From the NCBI RefSeq assembly GCF_900086595.1, contig NZ_LT575472.1:2998743-3062742 (forward strand): a stretch of DNA of 64,000 nt. Reading direction: 5' to 3'. Under the pieces are notes generated by a model, which saw nothing but the letters and a program-made list of their open reading frames with translations, was not told the DNA's origin and made no database searches. The number at the start of each line of letters is the position of its first letter. The first letter of the stretch is position 1. This document shows positions 9,844-20,087 of this stretch, in pieces. Source of the DNA: Clostridium nigeriense. GTDB taxonomy: Bacteria; Bacillota; Clostridia; Clostridiales; Clostridiaceae. Position numbers and translations under genes: made by a program.

Positions 9844-10122
9844 TTACACCTCGTAAGAAATTAACTTAAATTTTCCACTTATAGTTATAGTGGAATCACC
9901 AATGTATAAAATCTCAAAGTTATCTCCCTGAATATTTATAACCTTAACTTTAGTATTTATTTTAATAACATTTCTTTCGAAAAGTATTATACCCTTATGA
10001 TTTTCTATAGTAATCTCACTATTTCCTATTATAGTAATCTTAGGAAGATTTAAAATTACATCTTTTGGTAAGTCCAGTTTTTCTGATATTATCTCTCTAC
10101 TTTTTTCTATTTTATCTTTCAT
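9844..10122 (-). CDS. yqfC: Sporulation protein YqfC
   Basis: A 92-residue YabP/YqfC-family protein (the fold of the spore-coat-associated YabP). It has the characteristic DLPKDVILNLPKITIIGN and the following beta-rich segment. In Bacillus it is a sigma-E sporulation gene paired with yqfD, as here. I place the start at ATG 10122, which follows AAGGAGAG by 5 nt; the open frame extends nine codons further upstream without its own Shine-Dalgarno site. No sigma-E promoter could be assigned with confidence. Confidence 0.9.
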   Translation of the reverse strand: MKDKIEKSREIISEKLDLPKDVILNLPKITIIGNSEITIENHKGIILFERNVIKINTKVKVINIQGDNFEILYIGDSTITISGKFKLISYEV

Positions 10123-10192
10123 ATTTTCTCTCCTTATATTTTTTCTCATAGTACTTTATGATAAAAATATATAGAAAATTACTTATAGAAAG

Positions 10193-10222
10193 CAAAAAGC
10201 AAAAGGATTAAATCCTTTTGCT
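10193..10222. terminator. Bidirectional intrinsic terminator downstream of the rpsU region
   Basis: Long near-perfect hairpin with arms GCAAAAGGATT and AATCCTTTTGC, flanked by A-rich and T-rich runs on both sides. It separates the rpsU side from yqfC-yqfD. Confidence 0.75.
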
Positions 10223-10399
10223 TTTATTTATCAGTTAATAATACTCTTATAAAATTGTCTTTTCATATAACTTTAAAGTTACAAATGTTATTAACACCAA
10301 TGGTGTAGCCGTTTCTTTAATAATTTTATTTTTCTTTTATTAACTGCTGAGGAAGGTAATATAACAAGATTTGAAATTTCAAATCTCATCTATTCCCTT
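10193..10399 (-). ncRNA. Candidate structured intergenic RNA
   Basis: Predicted from sequence only. The 5' end is set by a possible promoter (TTGTCA at 10427-10432, TATACT at 10406-10411, 15-nt spacer). A perfect 20-nt palindrome AGATTTGAAATTTCAAATCT lies at 10367-10386. A 10-bp closing helix pairs 10337-10346 with 10232-10241 (CAGTTAATAA/TTATTAACTG). Inside it an 8-bp helix pairs 10322-10329 with 10249-10256. Inside that lie hairpins at about 10290-10315 and 10268-10281. The transcript would end at the GC-containing terminator at 10193-10222. I recognise no known RNA family, and transcription is unproven. Confidence 0.45.
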
Positions 10400-10557
10400 T
10401 ATTCAAGTATAATTATTTTACACTTTTGACAAATACATAAACTATAGCCCTCAACCTTAATGTATTAAAAATACACTTAGACTTATTGGATAATTATAGC
10501 CTCCAATAATAGCTTACTTAATTAATTAAGTTACATTGAAAATAAATCAAAATAGTT

Positions 10558-10734
10558 CTACTTGAATTTTCTCTTTCTAGCAGCTTCTGATTTCTTCTTT
10601 CTCTTCACGCTTGGCTTTTCATAGTGTTCTCTCTTTCTAACTTCTGAAAGAACTCCCGCTCTAGCACATTTTCTCTTGAATCTTCTTAATGCACTTTCAA
10701 GTGTTTCGTTTTCTCCAACTTTTATTTCTGACAT
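10558..10734 (-). CDS. rpsU: 30S ribosomal protein bS21
   Basis: A 58-residue, strongly basic protein: begins [19 protein letters not shown], contains [24 protein letters not shown] and ends in a Lys/Arg-rich tail. This is the complete S21 family signature and length. It is a component of the 30S platform. ATG at 10734 is preceded by GGGAGGGAT. The stop is TAG at 10558-10560. It lies 118 nt downstream of the HIT-family gene on the same strand, the normal Firmicute order. Confidence 0.97.
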   Translation of the reverse strand: MSEIKVGENETLESALRRFKRKCARAGVLSEVRKREHYEKPSVKRKKKSEAARKRKFK

Positions 10735-10852
10735 CTATTATCCCTCCCTCCGCTAGCTCAAATTAATTAATTTAACTCAGCTACGGGCTTAATAACACAC
10801 GCTATATTATACAATAGGCATACTCTAAAGTCAACTATTTCATATAAAGTAT

Positions 10853-11194
10853 TTAGCCTGGTGGCCATTTTAAATCCCTTTGACCTAGCACGTGGAAGTG
10901 CATATGATCTACGGTTTGCCCTCCATCTTTTCCACAGTTATTTACTATTCTATAACCTGTTTCAGCTATATTAAGCTCTCTTACTATTTTATTAATAACT
11001 AAGAAAATATGTGAGATAATATGTGCATTTTTCTCATTTAAATCATTAGCACTTTTTATATGCTCCTTAGGTATTACTAAAAAATGAATAGGAGCTTCAG
11101 GACTAATATCATGAAAAGCTAATACTTTATCGTCTTCATATATTTTATTACTTGGGATTTCTCCATTTACTATTTTACAAAATATACAACTCAT
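10853..11194 (-). CDS. HIT-family nucleotide-binding protein
   Basis: A 113-residue histidine-triad hydrolase of the HinT type, which cleaves purine nucleoside phosphoramidates and aminoacyl-AMP. It has N-terminal CIFCKIVNGEIPS with a CxxC pair, and the triad HMHFHVLG near the C-terminus, ending in WPPG as HinT proteins do. ATG at 11194 follows a GGGGG run. It sits between mtaB and rpsU as in many Firmicutes. The 150 nt upstream are filled by an inverted-repeat element. Confidence 0.95.
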   Translation of the reverse strand: MSCIFCKIVNGEIPSNKIYEDDKVLAFHDISPEAPIHFLVIPKEHIKSANDLNEKNAHIISHIFLVINKIVRELNIAETGYRIVNNCGKDGGQTVDHMHFHVLGQRDLKWPPG

Positions 11195-11218
11195 AAATTA
11201 ACACCCCCTTTGCAAATT

Positions 11219-11356
11219 TAAAATGTAGAATGTAAAATGTAAAATTAAGGCTATAATTCAGCATAGCTGAATTAAGAAAATTTTAATTCAGAAACTCAGC
11301 TTGCTGAGTTTCAACAATAATTCTTCATTTTTCATTCTTAATTTTACATTCTAAAG
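11219..11356. repeat. MITE-like inverted-repeat element with two internal hairpins
   Basis: The ends are inverted copies of a motif close to TAGAATGTAAAATTAAG. The interior has two perfect hairpins: TAATTCAGC-ATA-GCTGAATTA and GAAACTCAGC-TT-GCTGAGTTTC. It fills the gap between mtaB and the HIT gene, and its right end supplies the mtaB stop codon TAG (11351-11353). A related fragment (ATTTTACATTCTTAATTTTT) occurs near 53270. No coding capacity; it looks like a small non-autonomous repeat. Confidence 0.6.
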
Positions 11357-12655
11357 TAGCTTCGCTATTCCATATTCATTTTCTGCTTCTGTTATTTCTA
11401 TATCTACTATTTTACCAGTTACATCGGCACAAGTGCAAGGAACATGTACTTTTATATAATTTCTTGTGTATCCTTCATATACACCCTCTTGACCTTTAAC
11501 TTCTGTTTCTATAAGAACATCCATTTCTTTACCGATAAACTTTTCTGTAAATTCTTTTTCATTTTTATTGCTTAATTCTATTAGTAACTTACTTCTTTTC
11601 TCTTTAATACTACCATCTATTTGATCCCCCATCTCAGCAGCTCTAGTACCTTTTCTTGGACTATATTTAAACACATGAGTTTTTGTAAGTTTTATTTTTT
11701 TCAAGAACTCATATGTTTCATTAAATTCTTCTTCTGTTTCCCCTGGGAATCCTACTATTACATCAGTTGTAATAGATACATCTGGCAATGTTTTTCTTAA
11801 AAGCTCAACTGAAGCTGCATACTCTTCAGCAGTATATCTTCTATTCATTCTCTTAAGAGTAGCATCACAACCACTTTGTAATGATAGATGGAAGTGAGGG
11901 CACAGCTTTTTAAACCCTTTAATCTTCTCTATTACTTCAGGAGTAAAGAAAGCAGGTTCTATAGATCCTATTCTTATTCTCTCTATACCTTCAACCTTTT
12001 CTATTTCTTCAATAATATCTATAAGGTTAACACTTCCTTCTAAATCTAATCCATAGGAAGCAGTGTGAATACCTGAAAGTATAATTTCCTTAAATCCATG
12101 ATCTGCTAACTTATTTACTTCCTCTAACACCTTCTTTGGATCTTTTGAGCAAACTGATCCTCTTGAATAAGGTATTATACAATATGTACAAAATCTATTA
12201 CATCCATCTTGTATCTTTAAGAAAGCTCTAGTCTTATCTTGGTATTCTTCAATATTTAATTCTTCAAATTTTTTATTTTTAAGCACACCTTCAACATGAA
12301 CTTGTGACTTTCCTTCTTCTCTTGCTTTGTTTACATAGTAAACTACATCCCCCTTGTTTCTTGTTCCTAAAACTACATCAACTCCAGGAATTTCAGAAAC
12401 TTCCTTTGGGGCAATTTGTGAGTAACAACCTACAACTGCAATTACAGAATTTTCATTAAGTCTTCTTGCTCTACTTATAATCTGTCTAGATTTTTTATCT
12501 CCCATATTAGTAACAGTACATGTATTTATTACATATACATCTGCTACTTCATTAGCTTCTACAACCTCATAGCCTTCTCTTATAAATTTTTCAGCCATAG
12601 CCTCTGATTCATATACGTTAACTCTACATCCAAGAGTAGAAAATGCAACTTTCAT
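11351..12655 (-). CDS. mtaB: tRNA t(6)A37 methylthiotransferase MtaB
   Basis: Radical-SAM enzyme that converts t6A to ms2t6A at position 37 of tRNAs decoding ANN codons. The 434 residues contain the N-terminal MTTase domain (STLGCRVNVYES, with NTCTV and GCYSQ cysteines for the second 4Fe-4S cluster). The radical-SAM CNRFCTYC motif lies near residue 153 and a TRAM domain at the C-terminus. The ATG overlaps the rsmE stop by 1 nt (TAATG), so the genes are coupled. The Shine-Dalgarno TTAGGAGGAAG lies inside rsmE. The stop codon lies in the end of a repeat element. Confidence 0.96.
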   Translation of the reverse strand: MKVAFSTLGCRVNVYESEAMAEKFIREGYEVVEANEVADVYVINTCTVTNMGDKKSRQIISRARRLNENSVIAVVGCYSQIAPKEVSEIPGVDVVLGTRNKGDVVYYVNKAREEGKSQVHVEGVLKNKKFEELNIEEYQDKTRAFLKIQDGCNRFCTYCIIPYSRGSVCSKDPKKVLEEVNKLADHGFKEIILSGIHTASYGLDLEGSVNLIDIIEEIEKVEGIERIRIGSIEPAFFTPEVIEKIKGFKKLCPHFHLSLQSGCDATLKRMNRRYTAEEYAASVELLRKTLPDVSITTDVIVGFPGETEEEFNETYEFLKKIKLTKTHVFKYSPRKGTRAAEMGDQIDGSIKEKRSKLLIELSNKNEKEFTEKFIGKEMDVLIETEVKGQEGVYEGYTRNYIKVHVPCTCADVTGKIVDIEITEAENEYGIAKLL

Positions 12656-13410
12656 TATTTACTTCCTCCTAAATCTCCAAGCTCATATTGAACTAATGAA
12701 GTAGCAACAAAACCTGCCGTTTCTGTTCTAAGGATTCTACTTCCTAAGGTTACAATATAAGCACCATTTTCTTTTAGTTTGTTTATTTCACTTAATTCAA
12801 ATCCACCTTCTGGACCAACTAATATTCCAACAGTTTTTATTTTAGATGTATCAATATTCTCATCATTAAACAATGTTTTTATACCAAAATTTTCCGCATT
12901 TTCATAAGGAACTATAGCTAAGTCTAATGCTTTTAATCTATATAAGGCATCCTCAAAGGAAATAGGCTCTGTAACCTTAGGTATAACAGTTCTTTTACTT
13001 TGTTTTGCCGCCTCTAAAGCAATTCTATTTAGTCTATCTAATTTTTTAAAGTCGCCTTTTAACTTTATATCTACTCTTTCCGTTAATGTAGGTATAAATT
13101 CAGTTATTCCTAATTCTGTTCCCTTTTGAACTATTAAATCCATCTTTTGAGCCTTTGGCAACCCTTGAAATAAATATATTTTAACTTCACTTTCATTATT
13201 TATTTCAAGTTTTTCCTCTATATCAACAATAACTTCTTGCTTACTAATAGTTCTTATGTTAGCTAAAAATTCTTCTCCATCACAATTATTTAAGACTATT
13301 TTATCCCCTTCATTTAGCCTTAATACTTTATATAAGTGTTTTACATCATCACCTAAAATTTTTGCTGTTTTTTCTATAAAATTTTCTTTAGGAGTAAAAA
13401 ATTTATGCAT
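12655..13410 (-). CDS. rsmE: 16S rRNA (uracil1498-N3)-methyltransferase RsmE
   Basis: SPOUT-class methyltransferase acting on U1498 of 16S rRNA. The 251 residues include the N-terminal PUA-like domain, the central QGLPKAQKMDLIVQKGTELG segment and the knotted SAM site LVGPEGGFELSEI with GSRILRTETA near the C-terminus, all family hallmarks. ATG at 13410 follows AAGGAGATTGAGGG. It lies 18 nt after prmA, within the prmA-rsmE-mtaB operon that normally sits downstream of dnaJ in Firmicutes. Confidence 0.96.
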   Translation of the reverse strand: MHKFFTPKENFIEKTAKILGDDVKHLYKVLRLNEGDKIVLNNCDGEEFLANIRTISKQEVIVDIEEKLEINNESEVKIYLFQGLPKAQKMDLIVQKGTELGITEFIPTLTERVDIKLKGDFKKLDRLNRIALEAAKQSKRTVIPKVTEPISFEDALYRLKALDLAIVPYENAENFGIKTLFNDENIDTSKIKTVGILVGPEGGFELSEINKLKENGAYIVTLGSRILRTETAGFVATSLVQYELGDLGGSK

Positions 13411-13428
13411 CCCTCAATCTCCTTAAAA

Positions 13429-14370
13429 CTATTTTAATTTTGCAACTATACAGTTCCATTCCCCATCTTTATTTATTTCAACTACTTCAAAACCTGTTTC
13501 TTCAAGTTTTTTAGTAACCATATCTACCCTATCATGAATTATTCCCGATGTTATAAAATAACCATCCTCTTTTAAAACTCTCTTAACATCTTCTGTTAAT
13601 ATACAAATTACCTCTGCAATAATATTAGCAACTACAATGTCTGCTTTTCCATCTATTACTTCAACTAAATTGCCATATAATATTTCTATATTATTCAAAT
13701 TGTTAAAGCCTACATTTTCCCTTGCAGATTCAACGGCAACTGGATCTAAGTCTACTCCAACAGCTCTTTTAGCACCTAATTTTGCTGCGGCAATAGCAAG
13801 TATTCCTGATCCACATCCAACATCAAAAACAGTACTTTCTGCTTTAACGTATTTATCTAAAGCTTGAATACACATTCTTGTTGTTTCATGTGTTCCAGTT
13901 CCAAAAGCCATACCTGGGTCTAATTCTAAAACCAACTCATCTTCTTTTGCTTCATATTCTTCCCAAATTGGTTTTACTACTATTCTTTCTCCAACCTTAG
14001 TAGGTTTATAATATTTCTTCCAGTTATTAGCCCAATCTTCTTCATACATTTTTTCACTTTCAACTTCGTAATCTCCAGTGTCTATTCCAAGTTCTTTAAT
14101 TTCTTCCATCTTCTCATTAACATATTTTAGAACTTCATCTATGTTATCTTCTTCTGAAAAATAGGCTTTAACAACAGCTACCTTTCCTTTATGTTCTAAT
14201 ACATTTATATCTGCAAAATCCCAAGTTAATGGTCCTTGCTCTCTCTCTAATATGTCATTTGGATCTTCAATTGCAACCCCTTTGCAATCTAATCCATAGA
14301 AAATTCCTGAAACTGGTTCTAGAGCTTCACTTTTTGTTATAACTCTAACTTCAATCCATGTTCCTTCCAT
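13429..14370 (-). CDS. prmA: Ribosomal protein L11 methyltransferase PrmA
   Basis: Methylates ribosomal protein uL11 using SAM. The 313-residue protein has the N-terminal substrate-recognition domain and a Rossmann methyltransferase domain with DPGMAFGTGTHETTRMC, VFDVGCGSGILAIAAAKLGA and the catalytic-loop VVANIIAEVI. I place the start at ATG 14370, which lies 9 nt after AAAGGA. An in-frame TTG six codons upstream would begin inside that ribosome binding site and is rejected. Confidence 0.96.
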   Translation of the reverse strand: MEGTWIEVRVITKSEALEPVSGIFYGLDCKGVAIEDPNDILEREQGPLTWDFADINVLEHKGKVAVVKAYFSEEDNIDEVLKYVNEKMEEIKELGIDTGDYEVESEKMYEEDWANNWKKYYKPTKVGERIVVKPIWEEYEAKEDELVLELDPGMAFGTGTHETTRMCIQALDKYVKAESTVFDVGCGSGILAIAAAKLGAKRAVGVDLDPVAVESARENVGFNNLNNIEILYGNLVEVIDGKADIVVANIIAEVICILTEDVKRVLKEDGYFITSGIIHDRVDMVTKKLEETGFEVVEINKDGEWNCIVAKLK

Positions 14371-14482
14371 TAAAATCAGTCCTTTCAAAGATATTTGACT
14401 AATTTATTATTTTACACTTATGTTAACTTTCTGTCTAGGTTTAAAGTCAAAAAGTTTCATATAGCCTTCTAATTTTCAAAAA

Positions 14483-14510
14483 ATAAAGCACCGAAAAATC
14501 GGTGCTTTAT
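14483..14510. terminator. Intrinsic terminator of tpx
   Basis: Perfect 12-bp arms ATAAAGCACCGA/TCGGTGCTTTAT with a 4-nt loop, directly after the tpx stop. It isolates tpx from prmA. Confidence 0.85.
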
Positions 14511-14521
14511 GTAAATTATAA

Positions 14522-15019
14522 TTATTTCACTGCTTTTGCTGCTTCTAATATCTTATCATAACTTGGTTCACTTGTTATTTCATCTAAATATTCAACATAA
14601 GTAACATTATCATTTGAATCTACTACAAATGATGCTCTTGTTAATAATCCAAGTTCCTTAGCATAAGTTCCTGTAGCTTGTGCAAAGCTTCTATCCTTAT
14701 AATCTGAAAGTGTCTTAACTTTTTCCACACCTTCTAAAGCACACCATCTACTTTGAGCAAAAGGTAAATCCATTGATACAGTATAACAAGTTACTCCATC
14801 TAATTTATCAATTTGTTCATTAAACTTTTTAACTTCCATATTACACACTGGTGTATCAATTGATGGTACTGTTAAAAATACTCTAACTCCCTTTGTATCC
14901 TTTTCTGTAAATTCCCCTAAATCATTAGTTGTAACCTTAAAGCTAGGTAATTTATCTCCAACTGAAATTATATTTCCTTCTAAAGTAATTGGTGAACCTT
15001 GAAATTTTACTGTTTTCAT
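14522..15019 (-). CDS. tpx: Thiol peroxidase (Tpx-type peroxiredoxin)
   Basis: Atypical 2-Cys peroxiredoxin that reduces hydroperoxides, usually with thioredoxin. Its 165 residues match the family. The peroxidatic cysteine is in SIDTPVCNMEV (near residue 60) and the resolving cysteine in QSRWCALEG (near 93), the same pair as in E. coli Tpx. The KVTTNDLGEFT and EYLDEITSEPSYD segments are typical. ATG at 15019 follows TTAGGAGG. It is flanked by a terminator downstream and a 150-nt AT-rich gap upstream, so it is probably monocistronic. Confidence 0.95.
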   Translation of the reverse strand: MKTVKFQGSPITLEGNIISVGDKLPSFKVTTNDLGEFTEKDTKGVRVFLTVPSIDTPVCNMEVKKFNEQIDKLDGVTCYTVSMDLPFAQSRWCALEGVEKVKTLSDYKDRSFAQATGTYAKELGLLTRASFVVDSNDNVTYVEYLDEITSEPSYDKILEAAKAVK

Positions 15020-15170
15020 TATATATTCCTCCTAAATTGAAATTCTATTTTATCTTTTCCAAAATAATCATTTTTTATATATTCTCATTATACATCTAAT
15101 AATTATTATTTGTAAATATTTATTATTTTAAAAATCCATCATTTCAACTTAGTTAGACTAATGTAATTGT

Positions 15171-16721
15171 TTATACTTCGTATTTATTAACTAATCCTTT
15201 AAATTCATCTTCTTTACTTATTATATACTCATTAAAGCTTAAATTACTACTTTCAATTGTCTTTGATAATTCAAGTAAAAATTCAGGTATTTTAGCTGCC
15301 GGAAGATCTCCATAAACTACTCCTAGCTTAGTTTCACCTATTCCATATGCTCCTCCTATAAATAGACTAAAGCATTCATCTACCTTATCTCCAACTCTTT
15401 TCTTCTTTCCAGTAAATCCAATTGAGCCTATTTGATGAACTCCACAAGAGTTTTGACATCCTGAAAAATGAACTGTTGGTAATACATGCATATTTCCATT
15501 ATTAGCTTTAAAATAGTCCATAACTGCATTTAGAGTTCCTTGGCTATTACATAATCCTATTTGACAAATTGGAACACCTATACAAGATACACTTTGCTCG
15601 AATTTAGTCTTTGCACTCATATTTTCAGTTAGTTGTAATAATTTTTTAGCTTCTTCTCCATTTAAGTTTCTAAAATAAATCCCCTCAGACATAGCTAATC
15701 TTATATCAATGTCTTTGAAATTACTTATTAAATCTAAAATTTCTTTTAAATCTTTTATTAATAGCTGTCCTCCAATAGGATGTAAATAAACACTATATAG
15801 TCCATTTTGTTTTTGATTAAATAATCTTGAATCTTCTAATTCAATTTCTATTCCTTTTTTATCATAAGACTTAGCCTTAACGTCTATTTCTAAATTTTCT
15901 TTTTCTATAACTTCATTTACATGTTTTTTATAACAAGCTAAGAAGTCTTTTTCACCCATTCTATCTAATATATATCTTACACGTGCTCTATTTCTATTTT
16001 CATAGTCTCCTTCTGCCATGAACATTTTAACCATAGCTTCCACATAATATAACACATCTTTTGGATCAATTAATTCATTGTATTTTGCAGCTATCTTAGG
16101 ATTTTGACCTAATCCTCCACCTAAATAAACTTCAAAATATTCTTTTCCATCTTTATTTACTGCAACAAATCCTAAATCTTGAACTGTACAATGTGCAGCA
16201 TCATCACTTCCACCTGAAACAGAAACTTTAAGCTTTCTTGGCAACTTATAAGTATATATTCTTTCTAAAAAATAGTTTCCTATTGCCAATCCATATGGAG
16301 TTACATCAAAAGCTTCATTGGGATCTACTCCAGCTAAAGGAGACATAGCTACATTTCTTGGATAGTTTCCACCAGCACCTCTTGTGTATATATCATTATC
16401 TAAAGCTTCCTTCATTAAATCACAAATTTCATCTATGTTTAATCCGTGTAATTGTATAGCTTGACGTGTTGTAAAATGAATTTTATCTAAGCCATATTTC
16501 TTTGCAAAATCATATACTTTCTTCATTTCAGCAACATTAGTTATACCTGAAGGGATTCTAAGTCGTATCATAAATTCCTTTCCACCCTTATGTGCATATA
16601 CACCAAATCCCCCTGATGCATGCTTAAATTGCATTAGGTTTAACTCACCATTAACAAATTTGTGTCCAGTTTTTCTAAACTCTTCTATTTCTCCATATAA
16701 AACTTTTTTTAATTCTTCCAT
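15171..16721 (-). CDS. Siroheme nitrite/sulfite reductase
   Basis: Ferredoxin-type, siroheme- and 4Fe-4S-containing six-electron reductase of nitrite or sulfite. The 516 residues contain two ferrodoxin-like halves (MRLRIPSGITNVAEM near the N-terminus). The cluster/siroheme cysteines are at 380, 386, 422 and 426 (SCIGVPIC ... GCQNSCG, the CX5C-CX3C signature). Which substrate is preferred cannot be read from sequence; no nitrate reductase, siroheme or sulfate-assimilation gene is adjacent. I choose ATG 16721 because it is spaced from GAGGTGG; the GTG three codons upstream lies inside that site. Confidence 0.88.
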   Translation of the reverse strand: MEELKKVLYGEIEEFRKTGHKFVNGELNLMQFKHASGGFGVYAHKGGKEFMIRLRIPSGITNVAEMKKVYDFAKKYGLDKIHFTTRQAIQLHGLNIDEICDLMKEALDNDIYTRGAGGNYPRNVAMSPLAGVDPNEAFDVTPYGLAIGNYFLERIYTYKLPRKLKVSVSGGSDDAAHCTVQDLGFVAVNKDGKEYFEVYLGGGLGQNPKIAAKYNELIDPKDVLYYVEAMVKMFMAEGDYENRNRARVRYILDRMGEKDFLACYKKHVNEVIEKENLEIDVKAKSYDKKGIEIELEDSRLFNQKQNGLYSVYLHPIGGQLLIKDLKEILDLISNFKDIDIRLAMSEGIYFRNLNGEEAKKLLQLTENMSAKTKFEQSVSCIGVPICQIGLCNSQGTLNAVMDYFKANNGNMHVLPTVHFSGCQNSCGVHQIGSIGFTGKKKRVGDKVDECFSLFIGGAYGIGETKLGVVYGDLPAAKIPEFLLELSKTIESSNLSFNEYIISKEDEFKGLVNKYEV

Positions 16722-16918
16722 TTTTGCCACCTCTTTTAAACTTTAATGCCAATGTAAATTATAACATTAAAAACATTATTTACTTATTAGATATTCTTAT
16801 TATAATAATAAGATTTACTTATTACTATGCTTTAGTTAATATATACTTTAGTTTGCACATATTTTATTTTTTTATAAAAAAATAAGTTTTCATATATAAT
16901 TTCCTATATATAATAAAA

Positions 16919-16942
16919 AAGAATTAGCAAAAGCTAATTCTT
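16919..16942. terminator. Terminator of the hrcA-grpE-dnaK-dnaJ operon
   Basis: 10-bp arms AAGAATTAGC/GCTAATTCTT with a 4-nt loop, flanked by A and T runs, 2 nt past the dnaJ stop. Confidence 0.85.
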
Positions 16943-16943
16943 C

Positions 16944-18071
16944 TTATTTAAATAAATCCTTTAAACCTTTTTTATGCGGAGTTCCTTCTCCAACATTTTC
17001 TCCACAAGCTTCCATAAATGCCCTTAATGCATCCTTTTGCTTCTCATTTAAATTCTTAGGAATATCTACTATTACCTTAACATATTGATCTCCTCTTCCT
17101 GATGAATTTACTCTTGGAACACCTTTTCCTTTTAACCTAAATAGTGTTCCTGATTGAGTTCCAGCAGGAATAGTATATTTAACATCTCCATCTACTGTTG
17201 CAACTGTTATTTCTGTTCCCAAAGCAGCCTTTCCCATAGAAATATTAGTGTCTATATAGATATCATTTCCTTTTCTTACGAACTTCTTAGAAGGAGCTAC
17301 ATTAATTCTTACATATAAATCTCCTGGTGGTCCATCATTAGTTCCATGATTTCCTTGACCTCTTAAAGGCATTACATTTCCAGTATCTACACCTGCTGGA
17401 ATGTTAACCTTGATCTTTCTAGTTTTTCTTACATGCCCTCTTCCATGACAAGAAGTACATGGTTCTTCAATAACACTTCCAGTTCCACCACAATTATTAC
17501 ATGTTGAAGTACTTACAAAACTTCCTAAAGGAGTTTGTCTTTGTACTCTTACTTGACCTTGCCCATTACATGTTGGACATGTCTTTTTAGAAGTACCTTC
17601 TTTTGCTCCACTTCCTTTACAAGTTTCGCAATTTTCACTTCTATCTATGGATATTTCTTTTTCAATCCCAAAAACAGCCTCTTCAAATGTTAAATTAATA
17701 GTATATTCTAAATCTGAACCTCTTTGAGGACCATTTTTTCTTCTTCCGCCGCCACCGCCGCCAAAGAAGCTTTCAAATATATCTCCAAATCCACCCATAT
17801 CTGAAAAATCAAAGCCACCAAATCCACCTGATCCAAATCCACTGCCATCAAAGTCAACTGTTCCATACCTATCATAAGTAGCTTTTTTCTCTGGATCTGA
17901 AAGCACTTGATAAGCTTCATTTATTTCTTTAAATTTATTTTCAGCTTCCTTATTACCTTGATTTTTATCAGGATGATACTTTATAGCTAGCTTTCTAAAG
18001 GCCTTTTTAATTTCTTCATCTGAAGCACCTTTTTCAAGTCCAAGGGTTGCATAATAGTCCTTATTTGCCAT
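16944..18071 (-). CDS. dnaJ: Chaperone DnaJ
   Basis: Hsp40 co-chaperone that delivers clients to DnaK and stimulates its ATPase. The 375 residues have the J domain with HPD (about 1-70) and a Gly/Phe-rich linker (about 75-110, including a GGGGGGRR run). Four CxxCxGxG zinc repeats follow (about 140-210), then the C-terminal substrate-binding domains. ATG at 18071 follows GGTGGTG. Last gene of the heat-shock operon, 91 nt after dnaK with a weak terminator-like hairpin between. Confidence 0.98.
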   Translation of the reverse strand: MANKDYYATLGLEKGASDEEIKKAFRKLAIKYHPDKNQGNKEAENKFKEINEAYQVLSDPEKKATYDRYGTVDFDGSGFGSGGFGGFDFSDMGGFGDIFESFFGGGGGGRRKNGPQRGSDLEYTINLTFEEAVFGIEKEISIDRSENCETCKGSGAKEGTSKKTCPTCNGQGQVRVQRQTPLGSFVSTSTCNNCGGTGSVIEEPCTSCHGRGHVRKTRKIKVNIPAGVDTGNVMPLRGQGNHGTNDGPPGDLYVRINVAPSKKFVRKGNDIYIDTNISMGKAALGTEITVATVDGDVKYTIPAGTQSGTLFRLKGKGVPRVNSSGRGDQYVKVIVDIPKNLNEKQKDALRAFMEACGENVGEGTPHKKGLKDLFK

Positions 18072-18104
18072 CTATTTTCACCACCATTTTTAAACTTTAT
18101 AAAA

Positions 18105-18127
18105 GGGAAGACGACATTTGCCTTCCC
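18105..18127 (-). terminator. Possible attenuating hairpin between dnaK and dnaJ
   Basis: On the minus strand GGGAAG-N11-CTTCCC is followed by TTTTATAAAG. The stem is only 6 bp, so it could be a partial terminator or a processing site that lowers dnaJ relative to dnaK. Confidence 0.45.
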
Positions 18128-18162
18128 TCCAATATTATATATACAAAACTAATAGGTTACAA

Positions 18163-20028
<1,866 letters not shown>

Positions 20029-20087
20029 AATCTATTTCCTCCTAAAAACTATCTTCTATATTGAAATTTAGTTAATATGTCTTAATC

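Larger units (their letters stand above)
10123..10557 (-). other. 435-nt intergenic stretch between rpsU and yqfC
   Basis: In many Firmicutes yqeY follows rpsU here; no YqeY motif is recognisable in any frame. The stretch holds a hairpin near 10477-10503 (TTATTGGA/TCCAATAA arms), a possible promoter, several palindromes and an intrinsic terminator, described separately as a candidate structured RNA. A 32-codon minus-strand frame (about 10388-10290) has only a weak ribosome binding site and is not called. Confidence 0.6.

Noticed and set aside
10290..10388. 32-codon minus-strand frame starting MRFEISNLV in the rpsU-yqfC gap
   Set aside because: Weak ribosome binding site and it spans the palindrome and helices of the RNA candidate; coding is possible but unsupported.
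10560..10850. Riboswitch or T-box in the rpsU leader
   Set aside because: Only imperfect short pairings are visible and no T-box AGGGTGGNACCGCG-like motif was found.
17708..17920. 70-residue frame inside dnaJ
   Set aside because: Shifted frame over the Gly/Phe-rich region of dnaJ; the dnaJ frame has the family motifs.
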